NCBI GenBank assembly: GCA_024234265.1
Contig: JACKOM010000008.1
Coordinates: 69,526 to 133,525 of the forward strand
Origin: Oceanospirillaceae bacterium
GTDB taxonomy: Bacteria > Pseudomonadota > Gammaproteobacteria > Pseudomonadales > Oceanobacteraceae
Length of the DNA stretch: 64,000 bases
Direction of reading: 5' to 3'
The notes beneath the pieces were generated by a model that had not been told where the DNA came from, searched no databases, and saw nothing but the letters and a program-made list of their open reading frames with translations. Of the stretch, positions 19,495 through 28,348 are shown in pieces. The translations under genes and the position numbers were made by a program. Within the stretch, counting starts at the first letter, position 1. Every line of letters begins with the position of its first letter.

Positions 19495-20196
19495 TTATTG
19501 TGTTGAGCCTGCCAGACCACACACGGGGTAATAGCGGTAAGCAATGCGCACATGCAGGTATTTTTCCTGCAGGTCTTCAATGTTGCTGATACCGGCATAT
19601 TCCAGCAGGCGAAATGGTTTGCTTTCATATCGCAGGTAAATCGGGTCCAGCAACCACTGCAGCCACTTTGCCTCAGGTTGCAGAAGCAGTGCAAGCCCAT
19701 CACCTGAACTTTGGCGCAGCACTTCAAAGCGGTAACTGTCGAGGCGGGTCGGGCTGACAAAAGAAAAGGCGAGGGGCTGGCCATTGTTTAATTGCGCTGC
19801 GTGGGCGGCAATAAAACGGTCAAAACCCGCATCGGCCACTAAATCTGCGCGCAGGGGCAGGCTGGCTTTTTCATCATTGGTTTGAACGGCAACAAAACCG
19901 GCAGCCTGGCGCAGGCTTATATGGCGTTGCAGGCGCATATCGTGGAACTCAAGATCGGGCACAAAACTATTGGCAATAAAACGAAAATCCTTTTCTGCAA
20001 ACACTTGCCCGTTTTGCAGATATTCTACCCGGATGTGTTCCTGATCGGAGCAGCGCATGTAGTGTTGTTCGCGGTATAAGGGATCGTTGGTTTTTAAATC
20101 AAAGGCATCGCCGCTGCGAAATAATTGCCAGTCATCATTGGCGTACAGGGGCTGGCTGAGCAGGCAAACAATTGACAGCCATACAAAGTTTTTCAT
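19495..20196 (-). CDS. unknown periplasmic protein of the lipid cluster
   Basis: 233 residues with a clear signal peptide (MKNFVWLSIVCLLSQPLYA). I do not recognise the family. It is a compact mixed alpha/beta protein with several Tyr/Arg-rich segments; its Cys in MRCSD and PVCGL might pair. Start ATG 20196 has GGAG 7 bp upstream, and the first 60 bases overlap the end of the DUF2878 gene, implying translational coupling. Related clusters elsewhere carry small periplasmic or lipoprotein genes at this place. Confidence 0.65.
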   Translation of the reverse strand: MKNFVWLSIVCLLSQPLYANDDWQLFRSGDAFDLKTNDPLYREQHYMRCSDQEHIRVEYLQNGQVFAEKDFRFIANSFVPDLEFHDMRLQRHISLRQAAGFVAVQTNDEKASLPLRADLVADAGFDRFIAAHAAQLNNGQPLAFSFVSPTRLDSYRFEVLRQSSGDGLALLLQPEAKWLQWLLDPIYLRYESKPFRLLEYAGISNIEDLQEKYLHVRIAYRYYPVCGLAGSTQ

Positions 20197-20635
20197 AACG
20201 CTCCACGCTGTAGGGCAGGAAAAATGCCCAGAAAAAAGACAGGGCAATATACGCAGGCATGTGTAATTGCAGATCACCTAATTGGCTACCGGCATAATAG
20301 GCCACAGGGCCGTTCACTGCGCCAATAACCGCCAATACAAAGGAAGGCATTTTAAGGGGTTGCAGGCAGGCGGGCATAAGGCTGACAAATATTAACCAGA
20401 GTACACCAAGCCAGAGGGGAAAATCCGTGCTGTGCATTTGCCCGCTGAGGAATAACAGACCATCAAAGCTCAAACCAATCCCAGCAAAAAACAGCATAAA
20501 TATGCGCAAGGAATGGGGATAAAGACAGAGCAGGTAAATCACCAGGGGTAAACATAAAAGTGCGCCGGCATTGCCGCCGGCGACACTTAAAAACCACAGT
20601 GCATTAAATAGCAGCGAAAGCAGGACGGCTGGCAT
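20135..20635 (-). CDS. DUF2878 membrane protein
   Basis: About 166 residues, five or so hydrophobic segments, resembling DUF2878, a family found beside CFA-type methyltransferases. Start is ambiguous: ATG 20635 (GGGGAC upstream) gives a start in the first membrane helix and a 32-bp overlap with the methyltransferase gene; ATG 20662 overlaps more and lacks a ribosome site. The role is unknown; an inner-membrane step or transport of modified lipid is plausible. Confidence 0.7.
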   Translation of the reverse strand: MPAVLLSLLFNALWFLSVAGGNAGALLCLPLVIYLLCLYPHSLRIFMLFFAGIGLSFDGLLFLSGQMHSTDFPLWLGVLWLIFVSLMPACLQPLKMPSFVLAVIGAVNGPVAYYAGSQLGDLQLHMPAYIALSFFWAFFLPYSVERYEKLCMAVNCLPAQPAPVRQ

Positions 20636-21896
20636 CAACAGTCCCCAGTGGCGGCTGACCATGGTAAGCGGGTTTGGCGTACATTAAATGCACATCACCG
20701 ATAATACGTTCCGCAAAGCCCCCTTCGCAGTAGGCGAAATAAAAATCCCACATGCGGCGGAAAGTCTCATCGTAACCCAGGGCGGCAATTTCATCCCGGC
20801 GGGCGTTAAACGTTTTACGCCACTGGTGCAGGGTGCGCGCGTAATGGCCGGTAATATCCTCCAGATGAACCAGGCGCATATCAGAGCTTTTGCACATGGC
20901 ATTTTGCAATGCCTGCACTGAGGGAATGCAGCTGCCGGGGAAAATGTAACGCTGGATAAAGTCCACGTTGTTTTTGGCGCGCTCATAACGCTGATCGCTG
21001 ATGGTAATGGCCTGAACCAGGGCGATACCATCGTCTGTCAATAACCGGTTGAGGGTGGCGTAATATTCATCGTAAAACTGATAACCCACAGCTTCTATCA
21101 TCTCGATAGAGACCAGTTTATTAAACTTACCGGTCAGGTTGCGGTAATCCTCTTTCAGCAGGGTGATTTTATTTTGCAAACCGAGTTTTTCGATGCGCGC
21201 TTTGGCCAGGGCATATTGTTCTTCGGAAATTGTGGTGGTGGTTACCCTGCAACCAAAATGCAACGCCGCATAAATCGCCATGCTGCCCCAGCCGGTGCCG
21301 ATTTCAACTAAATGATCGGAAGGTTTTAAATCCAGTTTCTGGCAGATGCGCTCCAGTTTATGCAGGGAGGCTTCCTGCATAGTGGCATTTTCGCTCGGGA
21401 AAATACCGGCGCTGTACATCAGGGTGGGGTCTAAAAAAGTTTCAAACAGTGCATTGCCGAGGTCATAGTGGGCGGCAATATTACGTTTTGAACCTTTATT
21501 GGTATTGCGATTTTGCCAGTGCCAGATGCGGTTAAGGGGTTTGATTAACAGGTTTAAAAAACTGTCATCCACATTATTGGTCAGGTCAATATTACGTGCC
21601 ATAACACGAATCACGGCGGTCAGGTCCGGGCTGCTCCAGTCGCCCGTCATATAGGCTTCTGCCGCGCCCAAACTGCCACCTAAGGCAATATGCGGGTAGG
21701 TATCGGCGTCATGAATATACATGCGTGCATGGATATCGCCTTGCGCATCACCAAAACTGTATTCCTGCTCACCTTCACAAATGATCAGGTTTGCATGTTG
21801 CATACCTTGCAGCTGTTTAAAAATTTGCTGGCGGCAAAAACGTTGCACCATATTCATGGCGGGCTGGCTGCTGCCCAGGGTTCTGCTTTGCATCAT
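20604..21896 (-). CDS. cyclopropane-fatty-acid-synthase-family methyltransferase
   Basis: 430 residues, SAM-dependent methyltransferase acting on double bonds of membrane phospholipid acyl chains. The SAM site is LVEIGTGWGSMA (about 190-205). MIEAVG and DFIQRYIFPGSCIPSV are family motifs. Compared from memory with E. coli Cfa, the bicarbonate-ligand His of LLHTIG is Gln here (LVQAITI), and MFEHVG reads MIEAVG. This pattern is typical of the DUF1365-linked subgroup, which includes UfaM-like enzymes of furan or methyl-branched fatty acid synthesis. It may therefore methylate rather than form a cyclopropane. AGGAG precedes the tandem ATGs at 21896/21893. Confidence 0.88.
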   Translation of the reverse strand: MMQSRTLGSSQPAMNMVQRFCRQQIFKQLQGMQHANLIICEGEQEYSFGDAQGDIHARMYIHDADTYPHIALGGSLGAAEAYMTGDWSSPDLTAVIRVMARNIDLTNNVDDSFLNLLIKPLNRIWHWQNRNTNKGSKRNIAAHYDLGNALFETFLDPTLMYSAGIFPSENATMQEASLHKLERICQKLDLKPSDHLVEIGTGWGSMAIYAALHFGCRVTTTTISEEQYALAKARIEKLGLQNKITLLKEDYRNLTGKFNKLVSIEMIEAVGYQFYDEYYATLNRLLTDDGIALVQAITISDQRYERAKNNVDFIQRYIFPGSCIPSVQALQNAMCKSSDMRLVHLEDITGHYARTLHQWRKTFNARRDEIAALGYDETFRRMWDFYFAYCEGGFAERIIGDVHLMYAKPAYHGQPPLGTVDASRPAFAAI

Positions 21897-21905
21897 GCTC
21901 TCCTG

Positions 21906-22700
21906 TTATTTGTTAGGTTGGCTTGCAGGGTGGTCATAAAAAGGCGCGCGTTTTAACCACAAGCGCAGGGCCTGCCAATAAATCCGCCACACCACTTTTA
22001 AGGTCATGAGCGGGAACTTCCTTAATACGTAACCCATGCTGCGCCGGTTCATAGGTTTTTCTTCAAGATTTAAGGTGGCATCAAAATGTTTGGCGCCATC
22101 CATGGTATTTTCCATGTGAATCACGATTTGCCCGGCATAATGTTTAAACGACCAGCGGTAGTGCATGTGCATGGGGTTAAAGGGTGAAACATGAAATGCC
22201 TTGGCAAAATCAAAAATATGGGTTTGTTTAGTGCCGATATTCTGGGCGATGGCGTTAGGGAATTTCTCCGGCACAGTGGTTAAAAAATACCTATGCCTTT
22301 CACTCCACGGGGTGTTGGTGATTTCAGCGACTATCAGTTCAAGCTGCTCACCGCTTTGATCAAAACAAAAATAAAACGACACAGGGTTAAAGTTAAAACC
22401 AAAATACCGCAGGTGGGTTAACAGGCGCACCGGGCCGCTAATGTGCCCGCCGGTATTTTCTGCCACCTGTTGTTGCAGGGCATCACGCAGTGGCAGAACC
22501 AGCGGCTGTAAATAATCTTCACGGCAAAAACGCGCAAGGTTAAAGCGCTTCGCCGACCACAGCGGGTGCTGGGCCATGGCGCTGTCGATTTCATCCAGAT
22601 CGAGATAGGTCATGAACAGGGGATAAGAAAATCCATGTTCTATGGGTTTAAAGCGGCGGTGCCGCACCCAGCCCTGATACAGGCGGCTGCTGAGGTTCAT
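21906..22700 (-). CDS. DUF1365 protein
   Basis: 264 residues with the family features FxYxLxxxYLDLDE near the N-terminus and GFNFNPVSFYFC in the middle. DUF1365 proteins almost always accompany an FAD amine-oxidase-like protein and a CFA-type methyltransferase, as here; biochemical function is not established. Start ATG 22700 overlaps the stop of the upstream FAD gene as ATGA, so the two are translated together. The predicted product is cytosolic or membrane-associated. Confidence 0.87.
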   Translation of the reverse strand: MNLSSRLYQGWVRHRRFKPIEHGFSYPLFMTYLDLDEIDSAMAQHPLWSAKRFNLARFCREDYLQPLVLPLRDALQQQVAENTGGHISGPVRLLTHLRYFGFNFNPVSFYFCFDQSGEQLELIVAEITNTPWSERHRYFLTTVPEKFPNAIAQNIGTKQTHIFDFAKAFHVSPFNPMHMHYRWSFKHYAGQIVIHMENTMDGAKHFDATLNLEEKPMNRRSMGYVLRKFPLMTLKVVWRIYWQALRLWLKRAPFYDHPASQPNK

Positions 22701-23956
22701 AACTCCACCCCGAGGGCACTGCACACCCGTAATGCGGATTTAACGCCGTCTTCATGGAATCCATTGAACCAATAGGCGCCGCAATAATGGCTGTGCAGCT
22801 CAGTGCCGCTGATTTCTGCGTGCCGTTGTTGGGCTGCAATGCCCGCGAGGGTGAAGGTCGGGTGGGCATAATTAAAACGGCGGATAATTTTGGCAGGGTC
22901 AATATCTGCACTGCGGTTAAGGGTTAAACAGAATGTGGTATCACTTTTAAAGTTCTGCAGGATATTCATGTTGTAAGTCACACTGACACTTTCCTGTGCC
23001 TGACGGGGAATAAAATAATTCCAGCTGGCCCATGCCAATGGGCGTTGCGGTAACAGGCGGGTATCGGTATGCAGCACCACATCGTTATTCTGGTAGGGAA
23101 TTGCGCTGAGTATTTCCTGTTCCTGGGGGGAAGCATCACGCAGCATGGCGAGGGCCTGGTCTGAGTGGCAGGCAAAAATCACCTGGTCATATTCAAGCTG
23201 CTGGCCTTGGTTATCACTGACTGTCACACCGCTGGCATGGCGCTGCACAGCCGTTACCGCCCGGTTCAGGTGGCAAGCATCCCCTAACAGCGCGGTAATT
23301 TTTTGCACATAACTGTGGGAGCCACCTTTTAATACACGCCATACCGGGCGCTTATCCACACTTAACATGCCGTGGTGATGGAAAAAACGCACGAAAAAAT
23401 AAAACGGGAAATCCATCATGGCTTTTTCACTGGCCGACCATATGGCGGCGCCCATGGGGATAATAAAATAACGTTTAAACCAATCACCGTATTTTTCATT
23501 TTGCAGGTATTGGCCGAGGGTGATGTTTTGGTCGATGCTGCCAGCCAGAAATGCTGCGGTGGCTTCTTTATTAAAACGCAGAATATCGCGCACCATGCCC
23601 CAGAACGCAGGGCGTAGCAGATTGCGGCGCTGGGCAAATAAACTGTTGAGTGTGGTGCCGTTATATTCCAGCCCTGTATTGGCGCACTGCACACTGAAAC
23701 TCATGTCGGATTCTTCGCTCTCTACACCCAATTGTTGCATAAGTTTAATAAAGTTGGGGTAGGTCCAGTCGTTAAACACGATAAAACCGGTATTTACCGG
23801 GAAGGTGCCATCACTCACGCTGACAGATTGGGTGTGGGTGTGGCCGCCAAAATAATCATTTTGCTCGTAGAGGGTTACGTCATATTGGTTGCGCAGCAGG
23901 TAGGCGCAGGTTAAACCACTGATGCCACTGCCGATAATGGCGATTTTTTGTTTCAT
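22697..23956 (-). CDS. FAD-dependent amine-oxidase-like oxidoreductase
   Basis: 419 residues. The Rossmann FAD site GSGISGLTCAYLL is at residues 8-20, followed by YEQNDYFGGHTHT and a C-terminal flavin-contact segment (AYWFNGFHEDGVKSALR). It belongs to the NAD/FAD oxidoreductases fixed beside DUF1365 and CFA-type methyltransferases. In furan-fatty-acid or singlet-oxygen-response clusters, such flavoproteins are candidates for oxidising or desaturating the methylated acyl chain. GGAG lies 9 bp before ATG 23956, and only 5 bp separate it from the SDR gene. Confidence 0.87.
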   Translation of the reverse strand: MKQKIAIIGSGISGLTCAYLLRNQYDVTLYEQNDYFGGHTHTQSVSVSDGTFPVNTGFIVFNDWTYPNFIKLMQQLGVESEESDMSFSVQCANTGLEYNGTTLNSLFAQRRNLLRPAFWGMVRDILRFNKEATAAFLAGSIDQNITLGQYLQNEKYGDWFKRYFIIPMGAAIWSASEKAMMDFPFYFFVRFFHHHGMLSVDKRPVWRVLKGGSHSYVQKITALLGDACHLNRAVTAVQRHASGVTVSDNQGQQLEYDQVIFACHSDQALAMLRDASPQEQEILSAIPYQNNDVVLHTDTRLLPQRPLAWASWNYFIPRQAQESVSVTYNMNILQNFKSDTTFCLTLNRSADIDPAKIIRRFNYAHPTFTLAGIAAQQRHAEISGTELHSHYCGAYWFNGFHEDGVKSALRVCSALGVEL

Positions 23957-23961
23957 TATTT

Positions 23962-24723
23962 TTATTCTCCATGCAGGGCTGACATGCGCCCGGTGAACGC
24001 AAGGCGCACTGCTGCGGGTAAAAGGCCGATTAATTTCAGAAAGAAGGTAAAGGTTTTGGGGAAATGAATATCCCAGCGCTCCTTTTCCAGGCCGCGGATA
24101 ATGTGCTGCGCGGCCTCGGGTGCGCCGATGCGCAGGGGCATGGCAAAATCATTTTTATCCGTGAGTGTGGTTTGCACAAAACCCGGGCTGACAATGCTCA
24201 TGCGAAAACCTAGATGTTTCAGTTCGCTGTAGAGGCTTTCCATAAAATGACTGAGGGCCGCTTTGCTGGCGCCGTAGGCCTCTGCGCGGGGCATAGGTAA
24301 ATACGCCACCGAACTGCTCACCGCCACAATGTAAGGTTTAAAGGCCTGATATAAAAACGGCAGCGCGGTTTCTATGGTGTAAACACTGCCCATAAAGTTG
24401 GTGTCCATCACGCGGCGGATCAGTTCACTGTCAAAATTTTTTACATCCAGATATTCGCAGGTGCCTGCATTGGCAATTACCACATCCAAATAATTGGTAA
24501 ATGTGTGAATCTGTTGTGCAGCCTTTTGCAGGGAATTTTTATCGCTGATATCACAGGGAATTACGTGCAGATTGGGGTATAACTGCTGTAATTCATTTAA
24601 TGCTGTGCAGTTGCGTGCAGAAGCAAAAACGCGGTTGCCTTTTTTTAGCAGTGCTTCACACAGCGCATAACCAATGCCCGATGATGCCCCCGTCAGCCAG
24701 ATCACTTTATTGTGCAGTTTCAT
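23962..24723 (-). CDS. short-chain dehydrogenase/reductase
   Basis: 253-residue classical SDR: cofactor loop TGASSGIG (10-17), NAG motif (VIANAGT), catalytic Ser in VSSSVAYL and YGASKAA for Tyr-x-x-x-Lys. An extended C-terminus may touch the membrane. The substrate is unknown; SDRs in such clusters are proposed to act on lipid or carotenoid intermediates. Start ATG 24723 overlaps the previous stop as ATGA. Confidence 0.88.
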   Translation of the reverse strand: MKLHNKVIWLTGASSGIGYALCEALLKKGNRVFASARNCTALNELQQLYPNLHVIPCDISDKNSLQKAAQQIHTFTNYLDVVIANAGTCEYLDVKNFDSELIRRVMDTNFMGSVYTIETALPFLYQAFKPYIVAVSSSVAYLPMPRAEAYGASKAALSHFMESLYSELKHLGFRMSIVSPGFVQTTLTDKNDFAMPLRIGAPEAAQHIIRGLEKERWDIHFPKTFTFFLKLIGLLPAAVRLAFTGRMSALHGE

Positions 24724-25148
24724 GCCATGCGCCTTTTTAAATAACGGATGGCGCTGCCTAATAAAGGCACGTGTTCATAGAGCATGGCCCCCATATCCAC
24801 ATAATCCCGGTGAAAATAAACCCCATGCTGATCAAAGCGCAGCAGGCTGTTACCCATTACCTGAATATTTTCCCCTCCACGCAGTTTTGGGTGGGAATAG
24901 GTCATGCACCAGAATAAAACCGCTTCATCGCCTTGGACTATTTCATGCTGAAATTCAAATTCGCAGCGGTTCAGGTTGCTGTACAGGCCGGCAAAATATT
25001 GTTGCATGGCAGTAATGCCGGAAATGTTATGCACTGGGTCAATAAAACGTATGTCATCGCGGTAGGCACTGCGCAGTAATGATTCACTGACAGGCTCCCT
25101 GGCCAGTGTTAGATAAAGTTGCTTAAAATTTTGCAGGGCGCTGTGCAT
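24720..25148 (-). CDS. NTF2/SnoaL-like protein
   Basis: 142 residues with a nuclear-transport-factor-2-like fold (YRDDIRFIDPVHNISG, FEFQHEIVQGDEAVLFW). Small proteins of this family often act as isomerases or ligand-binding partners. It is next to the SDR in many related clusters, so it may handle the same intermediate. ATG 25148 is chosen because AGGAA is 8 bp upstream; 25163 is possible. The C-terminus is basic. Confidence 0.82.
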   Translation of the reverse strand: MHSALQNFKQLYLTLAREPVSESLLRSAYRDDIRFIDPVHNISGITAMQQYFAGLYSNLNRCEFEFQHEIVQGDEAVLFWCMTYSHPKLRGGENIQVMGNSLLRFDQHGVYFHRDYVDMGAMLYEHVPLLGSAIRYLKRRMA

Positions 25149-25165
25149 CACTATTTCCTGCATAG

Positions 25166-26119
25166 TTATACCCGCCCTTTTTTGGAATGATGGTGCTGAC
25201 GGCCCTCATTTAAAATATGCAGGGGCACGGGGCGCAGTTCCTGCACTATGCGGAGTTTTGCCATCAGCCATAACACATAGTAGGAAATATCCACTTGCCA
25301 CCAATAAAAACCTTGGCGTGCCGCAGCGGGGAATCTGTGGTGATTGTTATGCCAGCCTTCACCCAGGGTTAACAGGGCGAGCCAAGTGTTATTGCGTGAA
25401 TCATCTGCGGTATTAAAACGTTTTTTTCCCCACACGTGGCCGAGGGAGTTAATCGTCACGGTGGCGTGAAATAACACCACAGTGGAAATCACAAAACCCC
25501 ACACAAATAATTGCGCACCGTTGGTATTGAGTTGTGGCATGTAAAGGGCAAGAAGTTCACCTGCCACAAATAAACCTATGCCGAGCAGGGCCGGTGCCAG
25601 AGCATCAAAGCGATTCAGGAAACGTAATTCGGGGTAACTGGCAAAATCACGGATACGCTGCCAGGGGGTTTTAAATGCGGCATCACAGCTGAACCAGCCG
25701 ACGTGGCTCCACCAGAAACCATCCTGCACGGGGGAGTGTAAATCCGCCGCGGTATCGGAATGCTGGTGGTGATGGCGGTGGTGTGCCGCCCACCACAGGG
25801 GGCCACGCTGCGCCGCGCTGTTGGCAATAAACGCAAAAATAAACTGCCAGAAGCGGTTTGTTTTAAATGTACGGTGGGCGAAATAACGATGGTAAAACGC
25901 AGTAATCGCAAACATGCGGATAAAATAAAGTGCCGCGCATGCCATTAACGCTGTGCTGCTCACCCCCACCCAAATCACCGCAAAACAGGCAATGTGCAAC
26001 AAAATAAAAGGCAGCAGACGTAAAAAATTAAATTGGCGGTTGTCGCTGACATTGTCGGCCTGGGCCTCTGCATCAAACCAGCGTAATAACGTTGGCCAGA
26101 GTGATAATCGTTTAATCAT
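25166..26119 (-). CDS. membrane fatty-acid (acyl-CoA/acyl-lipid) desaturase
   Basis: 317 residues with the three His clusters of the di-iron delta-9 desaturase superfamily: HRYFAH, HHRHHH and HNNHH, plus four hydrophobic segments between them. It introduces a double bond in acyl chains at the inner membrane. It uses ATG 26119 with GGAG 6 bp before, inside the last codons of the photolyase gene (8-bp overlap). Combined with the CFA-type enzyme, it could create the unsaturated substrate to be methylated. Confidence 0.88.
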   Translation of the reverse strand: MIKRLSLWPTLLRWFDAEAQADNVSDNRQFNFLRLLPFILLHIACFAVIWVGVSSTALMACAALYFIRMFAITAFYHRYFAHRTFKTNRFWQFIFAFIANSAAQRGPLWWAAHHRHHHQHSDTAADLHSPVQDGFWWSHVGWFSCDAAFKTPWQRIRDFASYPELRFLNRFDALAPALLGIGLFVAGELLALYMPQLNTNGAQLFVWGFVISTVVLFHATVTINSLGHVWGKKRFNTADDSRNNTWLALLTLGEGWHNNHHRFPAAARQGFYWWQVDISYYVLWLMAKLRIVQELRPVPLHILNEGRQHHHSKKGRV

Positions 26120-27530
26120 GTTGTTCTCCATATAACGCTTTAAACGTGGCCAGTACCCGGGCACGGGATGCAGCATAATCCACTATGGGTTGTGGGTAAG
26201 CGCAGGTTTTACGTTGTGCACTGCCGGGGTTGTGAATCTCTTTATTGTTTAAGGCGCGCAGTTCCGGCACCCATGTACGAATGAAATCCCCATTGGGATC
26301 AAATTTTTCCGATTGTGCGGTAGGGTTAAACATCCGGAAATAGGGCGCAGCATCCACCCCGGTGGACGCGCTCCATTGCCAGCCGCCGTTATTCGCCGAA
26401 AAATCCCCATCCACTAAATGTTGCATGAAAAACATTTCACCCTGGCGCCAGTCGAGCAGCAGATTTTTCGTGAAGAACATCGCGCTGACCATGCGCAGGC
26501 GGTTGTGCATCCAACCGGTATGTAACAACTGGCGCATGGCGGCATCCACAATCGGGTAACCGGTTTTGCCCTCTTGCCAGGCTTTAAGGTGGGCCGGGTT
26601 ATCTAACCAGCGGATCTGATCGGTTTCGGTTTTAAAGGCTTGATAACGGTTGATATGGGGGAAACCCTGCACAATATGTTTATAAAATTCCCGCCAGATA
26701 AGTTCGCTGATCCAGGTATCAGGGCCGGGGCGGCCACTTTGAAATTCACCGTTATTTTCAAGCAGGGCTGCGTGCATGCACTGGCGTAAACTTAATACCC
26801 CGGCGGCAAGCGCTGCGGATAAATGGCTGGTGCCGTTTAATGCGGGGAAATCCCGCTCCGCTTGGTAACCTGTGATTTTCTGCGCAATAAAATCATCCAG
26901 TTGCTGGTGCAGGGCACGTTCACCGGATTTAACGTCGCTTAAATCTGCGCTGGCCTGCAATTGCATAAATTTAGCCGGCCAGGCGGGGCATGTAAGATCA
27001 AGCACTGCCTGTTTTTTGGGGGCTGACAGGGGGGCTTGATACTGCGCCGCCATTTTTTGAATCCAGGCCCGTTTAAAGGGGGTAAATACACTGAAATATT
27101 TACCCTGCTGGGTGAGGTTTTCACCGGGGGCAATCAGGCACTGATCATGGAACGCATGGCTGTTAATTCCTAACTGAGTGAGGCGTTTTAATACCTGCTG
27201 ATCACGCCGGGATTCGTTCAATTCATATTCATGGTTAAAAAACACCTGCTCAATGGCGTGTTGCTGGCAAATATCACTTAACAATGCGGGTATTTTTTTA
27301 AAGCTGCCTGCATCTATCACCAGCAGGGGGATATTCAATACCGCGAGATTTTTCTGCAGGGCGCTGAGGCTCTCCCGCAGGTAAACCATTTTATTTGCAC
27401 CATGGCCATGCTGTTGCCATTGTTGCATGCAAACAAAATAGACGGCCATCACTGGCCCCTGTTTACAGGCATTAAATAAAGCCGGGTTATCACGGCTGCG
27501 TAAATCACTGCGGAACCACATAAGATTCAT
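26112..27530 (-). CDS. phrB: deoxyribodipyrimidine photolyase
   Basis: 472-residue class I CPD photolyase. It uses FAD and blue light to split cyclobutane pyrimidine dimers. The N-terminal alpha/beta antenna domain begins LMWFRSDLRSRDNPAL. The C-terminal FAD/DNA domain holds WISELIWREFYKHI, WQEGKTGYPIVDAAMRQL, WMHNRLRM, NGGWQWSASTGVDAAPYFR and FDPNGDFIRTWVPEL; the conserved electron-transfer Trp residues appear present. Its start overlaps the MerR stop as ATGA. The phrB/MerR/DUF523-DUF1722 order is shared with pseudomonads. Confidence 0.95.
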   Translation of the reverse strand: MNLMWFRSDLRSRDNPALFNACKQGPVMAVYFVCMQQWQQHGHGANKMVYLRESLSALQKNLAVLNIPLLVIDAGSFKKIPALLSDICQQHAIEQVFFNHEYELNESRRDQQVLKRLTQLGINSHAFHDQCLIAPGENLTQQGKYFSVFTPFKRAWIQKMAAQYQAPLSAPKKQAVLDLTCPAWPAKFMQLQASADLSDVKSGERALHQQLDDFIAQKITGYQAERDFPALNGTSHLSAALAAGVLSLRQCMHAALLENNGEFQSGRPGPDTWISELIWREFYKHIVQGFPHINRYQAFKTETDQIRWLDNPAHLKAWQEGKTGYPIVDAAMRQLLHTGWMHNRLRMVSAMFFTKNLLLDWRQGEMFFMQHLVDGDFSANNGGWQWSASTGVDAAPYFRMFNPTAQSEKFDPNGDFIRTWVPELRALNNKEIHNPGSAQRKTCAYPQPIVDYAASRARVLATFKALYGEQHD

Positions 27531-28348
27531 TTGATCTCTCCGCTGATGGTGGTGATTGCCTGGTTGTAATCGGCGCTTAGGGCGTAACTTTGCAGGGCCG
27601 GATTAAGTGCCGTGGCATCACCGTAAATAAATACCGGCAGGTTTAGTGAGTGTAAAAATTCAGTATCGATTGCCGTGTCACAGGTTAATAACAGGGCATT
27701 GGCCTGGCTGCTGCTTAACAGGGCCGGAATATCTGCGCTGTGGCAGGGCAGACCGATGGTTTTGCAGGCATAACCCTGTTGTTGCAATAACAGGCTGAGT
27801 AACAGGGCGTGCAGCGGGCTGCAGATGTGATCAATATTTAAAACAAGTATGCAGGCTGCGCTGTTGGACGGACGCTGATTTAACAGGCGTAACTGTAATT
27901 TGCCGATAAGCAATTGTTGCAGCAGGGCATGTTCATATTGGCGGGGCTGACAGCTGCGCAGCAGGGGGCGGAAAAAATGCTCCGCTAATACAGCCTCAGG
28001 GTAAAGTGCAAACAATGCCTGGCAGGCGTTATCCAGTGCGCTGATATTTAATGTATTTAACCAGCGCTGAAATTGCTGAATATGTTCCTGCCAGATGGGG
28101 GCTACGTCGGGCAGGTGCTCGCGATCGATATATTCGCGCACCTGGCCAACGCTGATGCCCCGTTGCAGCCAATACAGAATATTTTTTACCCGCTCAATAT
28201 CCTGGGCCTGAAACAGGCGGTGCCCTTTGGCGGTACGTTGCGGTTTCAATAAACCATAACGCCGCTCCCAAGCACGCAGGGTGATGGAATTAACCCCGGT
28301 AAGGCGGCTTAATTCGCGGATTGGCAAACCCTGAATTTCAGATAGCAT
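27527..28348 (-). CDS. MerR-family regulator with degenerate cobalamin-like domain
   Basis: 273 residues. The N-terminal MerR winged helix (about 5-75) reads IRELSRLTGVNSITLRAWER and RTAKGHRLF. The C-terminal half resembles the helical plus Rossmann B12-binding domain of CarH/LitR light sensors. At the E-x-H-x-x-G cobalamin motif this protein has I-D-H-I-C-S: the His is kept but the Glu and Gly are not. It may bind B12 weakly, or not at all, like MlrA-type members. It probably controls the surrounding operon through the repeat at 30324-30357. Start ATG 28348 overlaps the upstream gene by 11 bp. Confidence 0.82.
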   Translation of the reverse strand: MLSEIQGLPIRELSRLTGVNSITLRAWERRYGLLKPQRTAKGHRLFQAQDIERVKNILYWLQRGISVGQVREYIDREHLPDVAPIWQEHIQQFQRWLNTLNISALDNACQALFALYPEAVLAEHFFRPLLRSCQPRQYEHALLQQLLIGKLQLRLLNQRPSNSAACILVLNIDHICSPLHALLLSLLLQQQGYACKTIGLPCHSADIPALLSSSQANALLLTCDTAIDTEFLHSLNLPVFIYGDATALNPALQSYALSADYNQAITTISGEIK

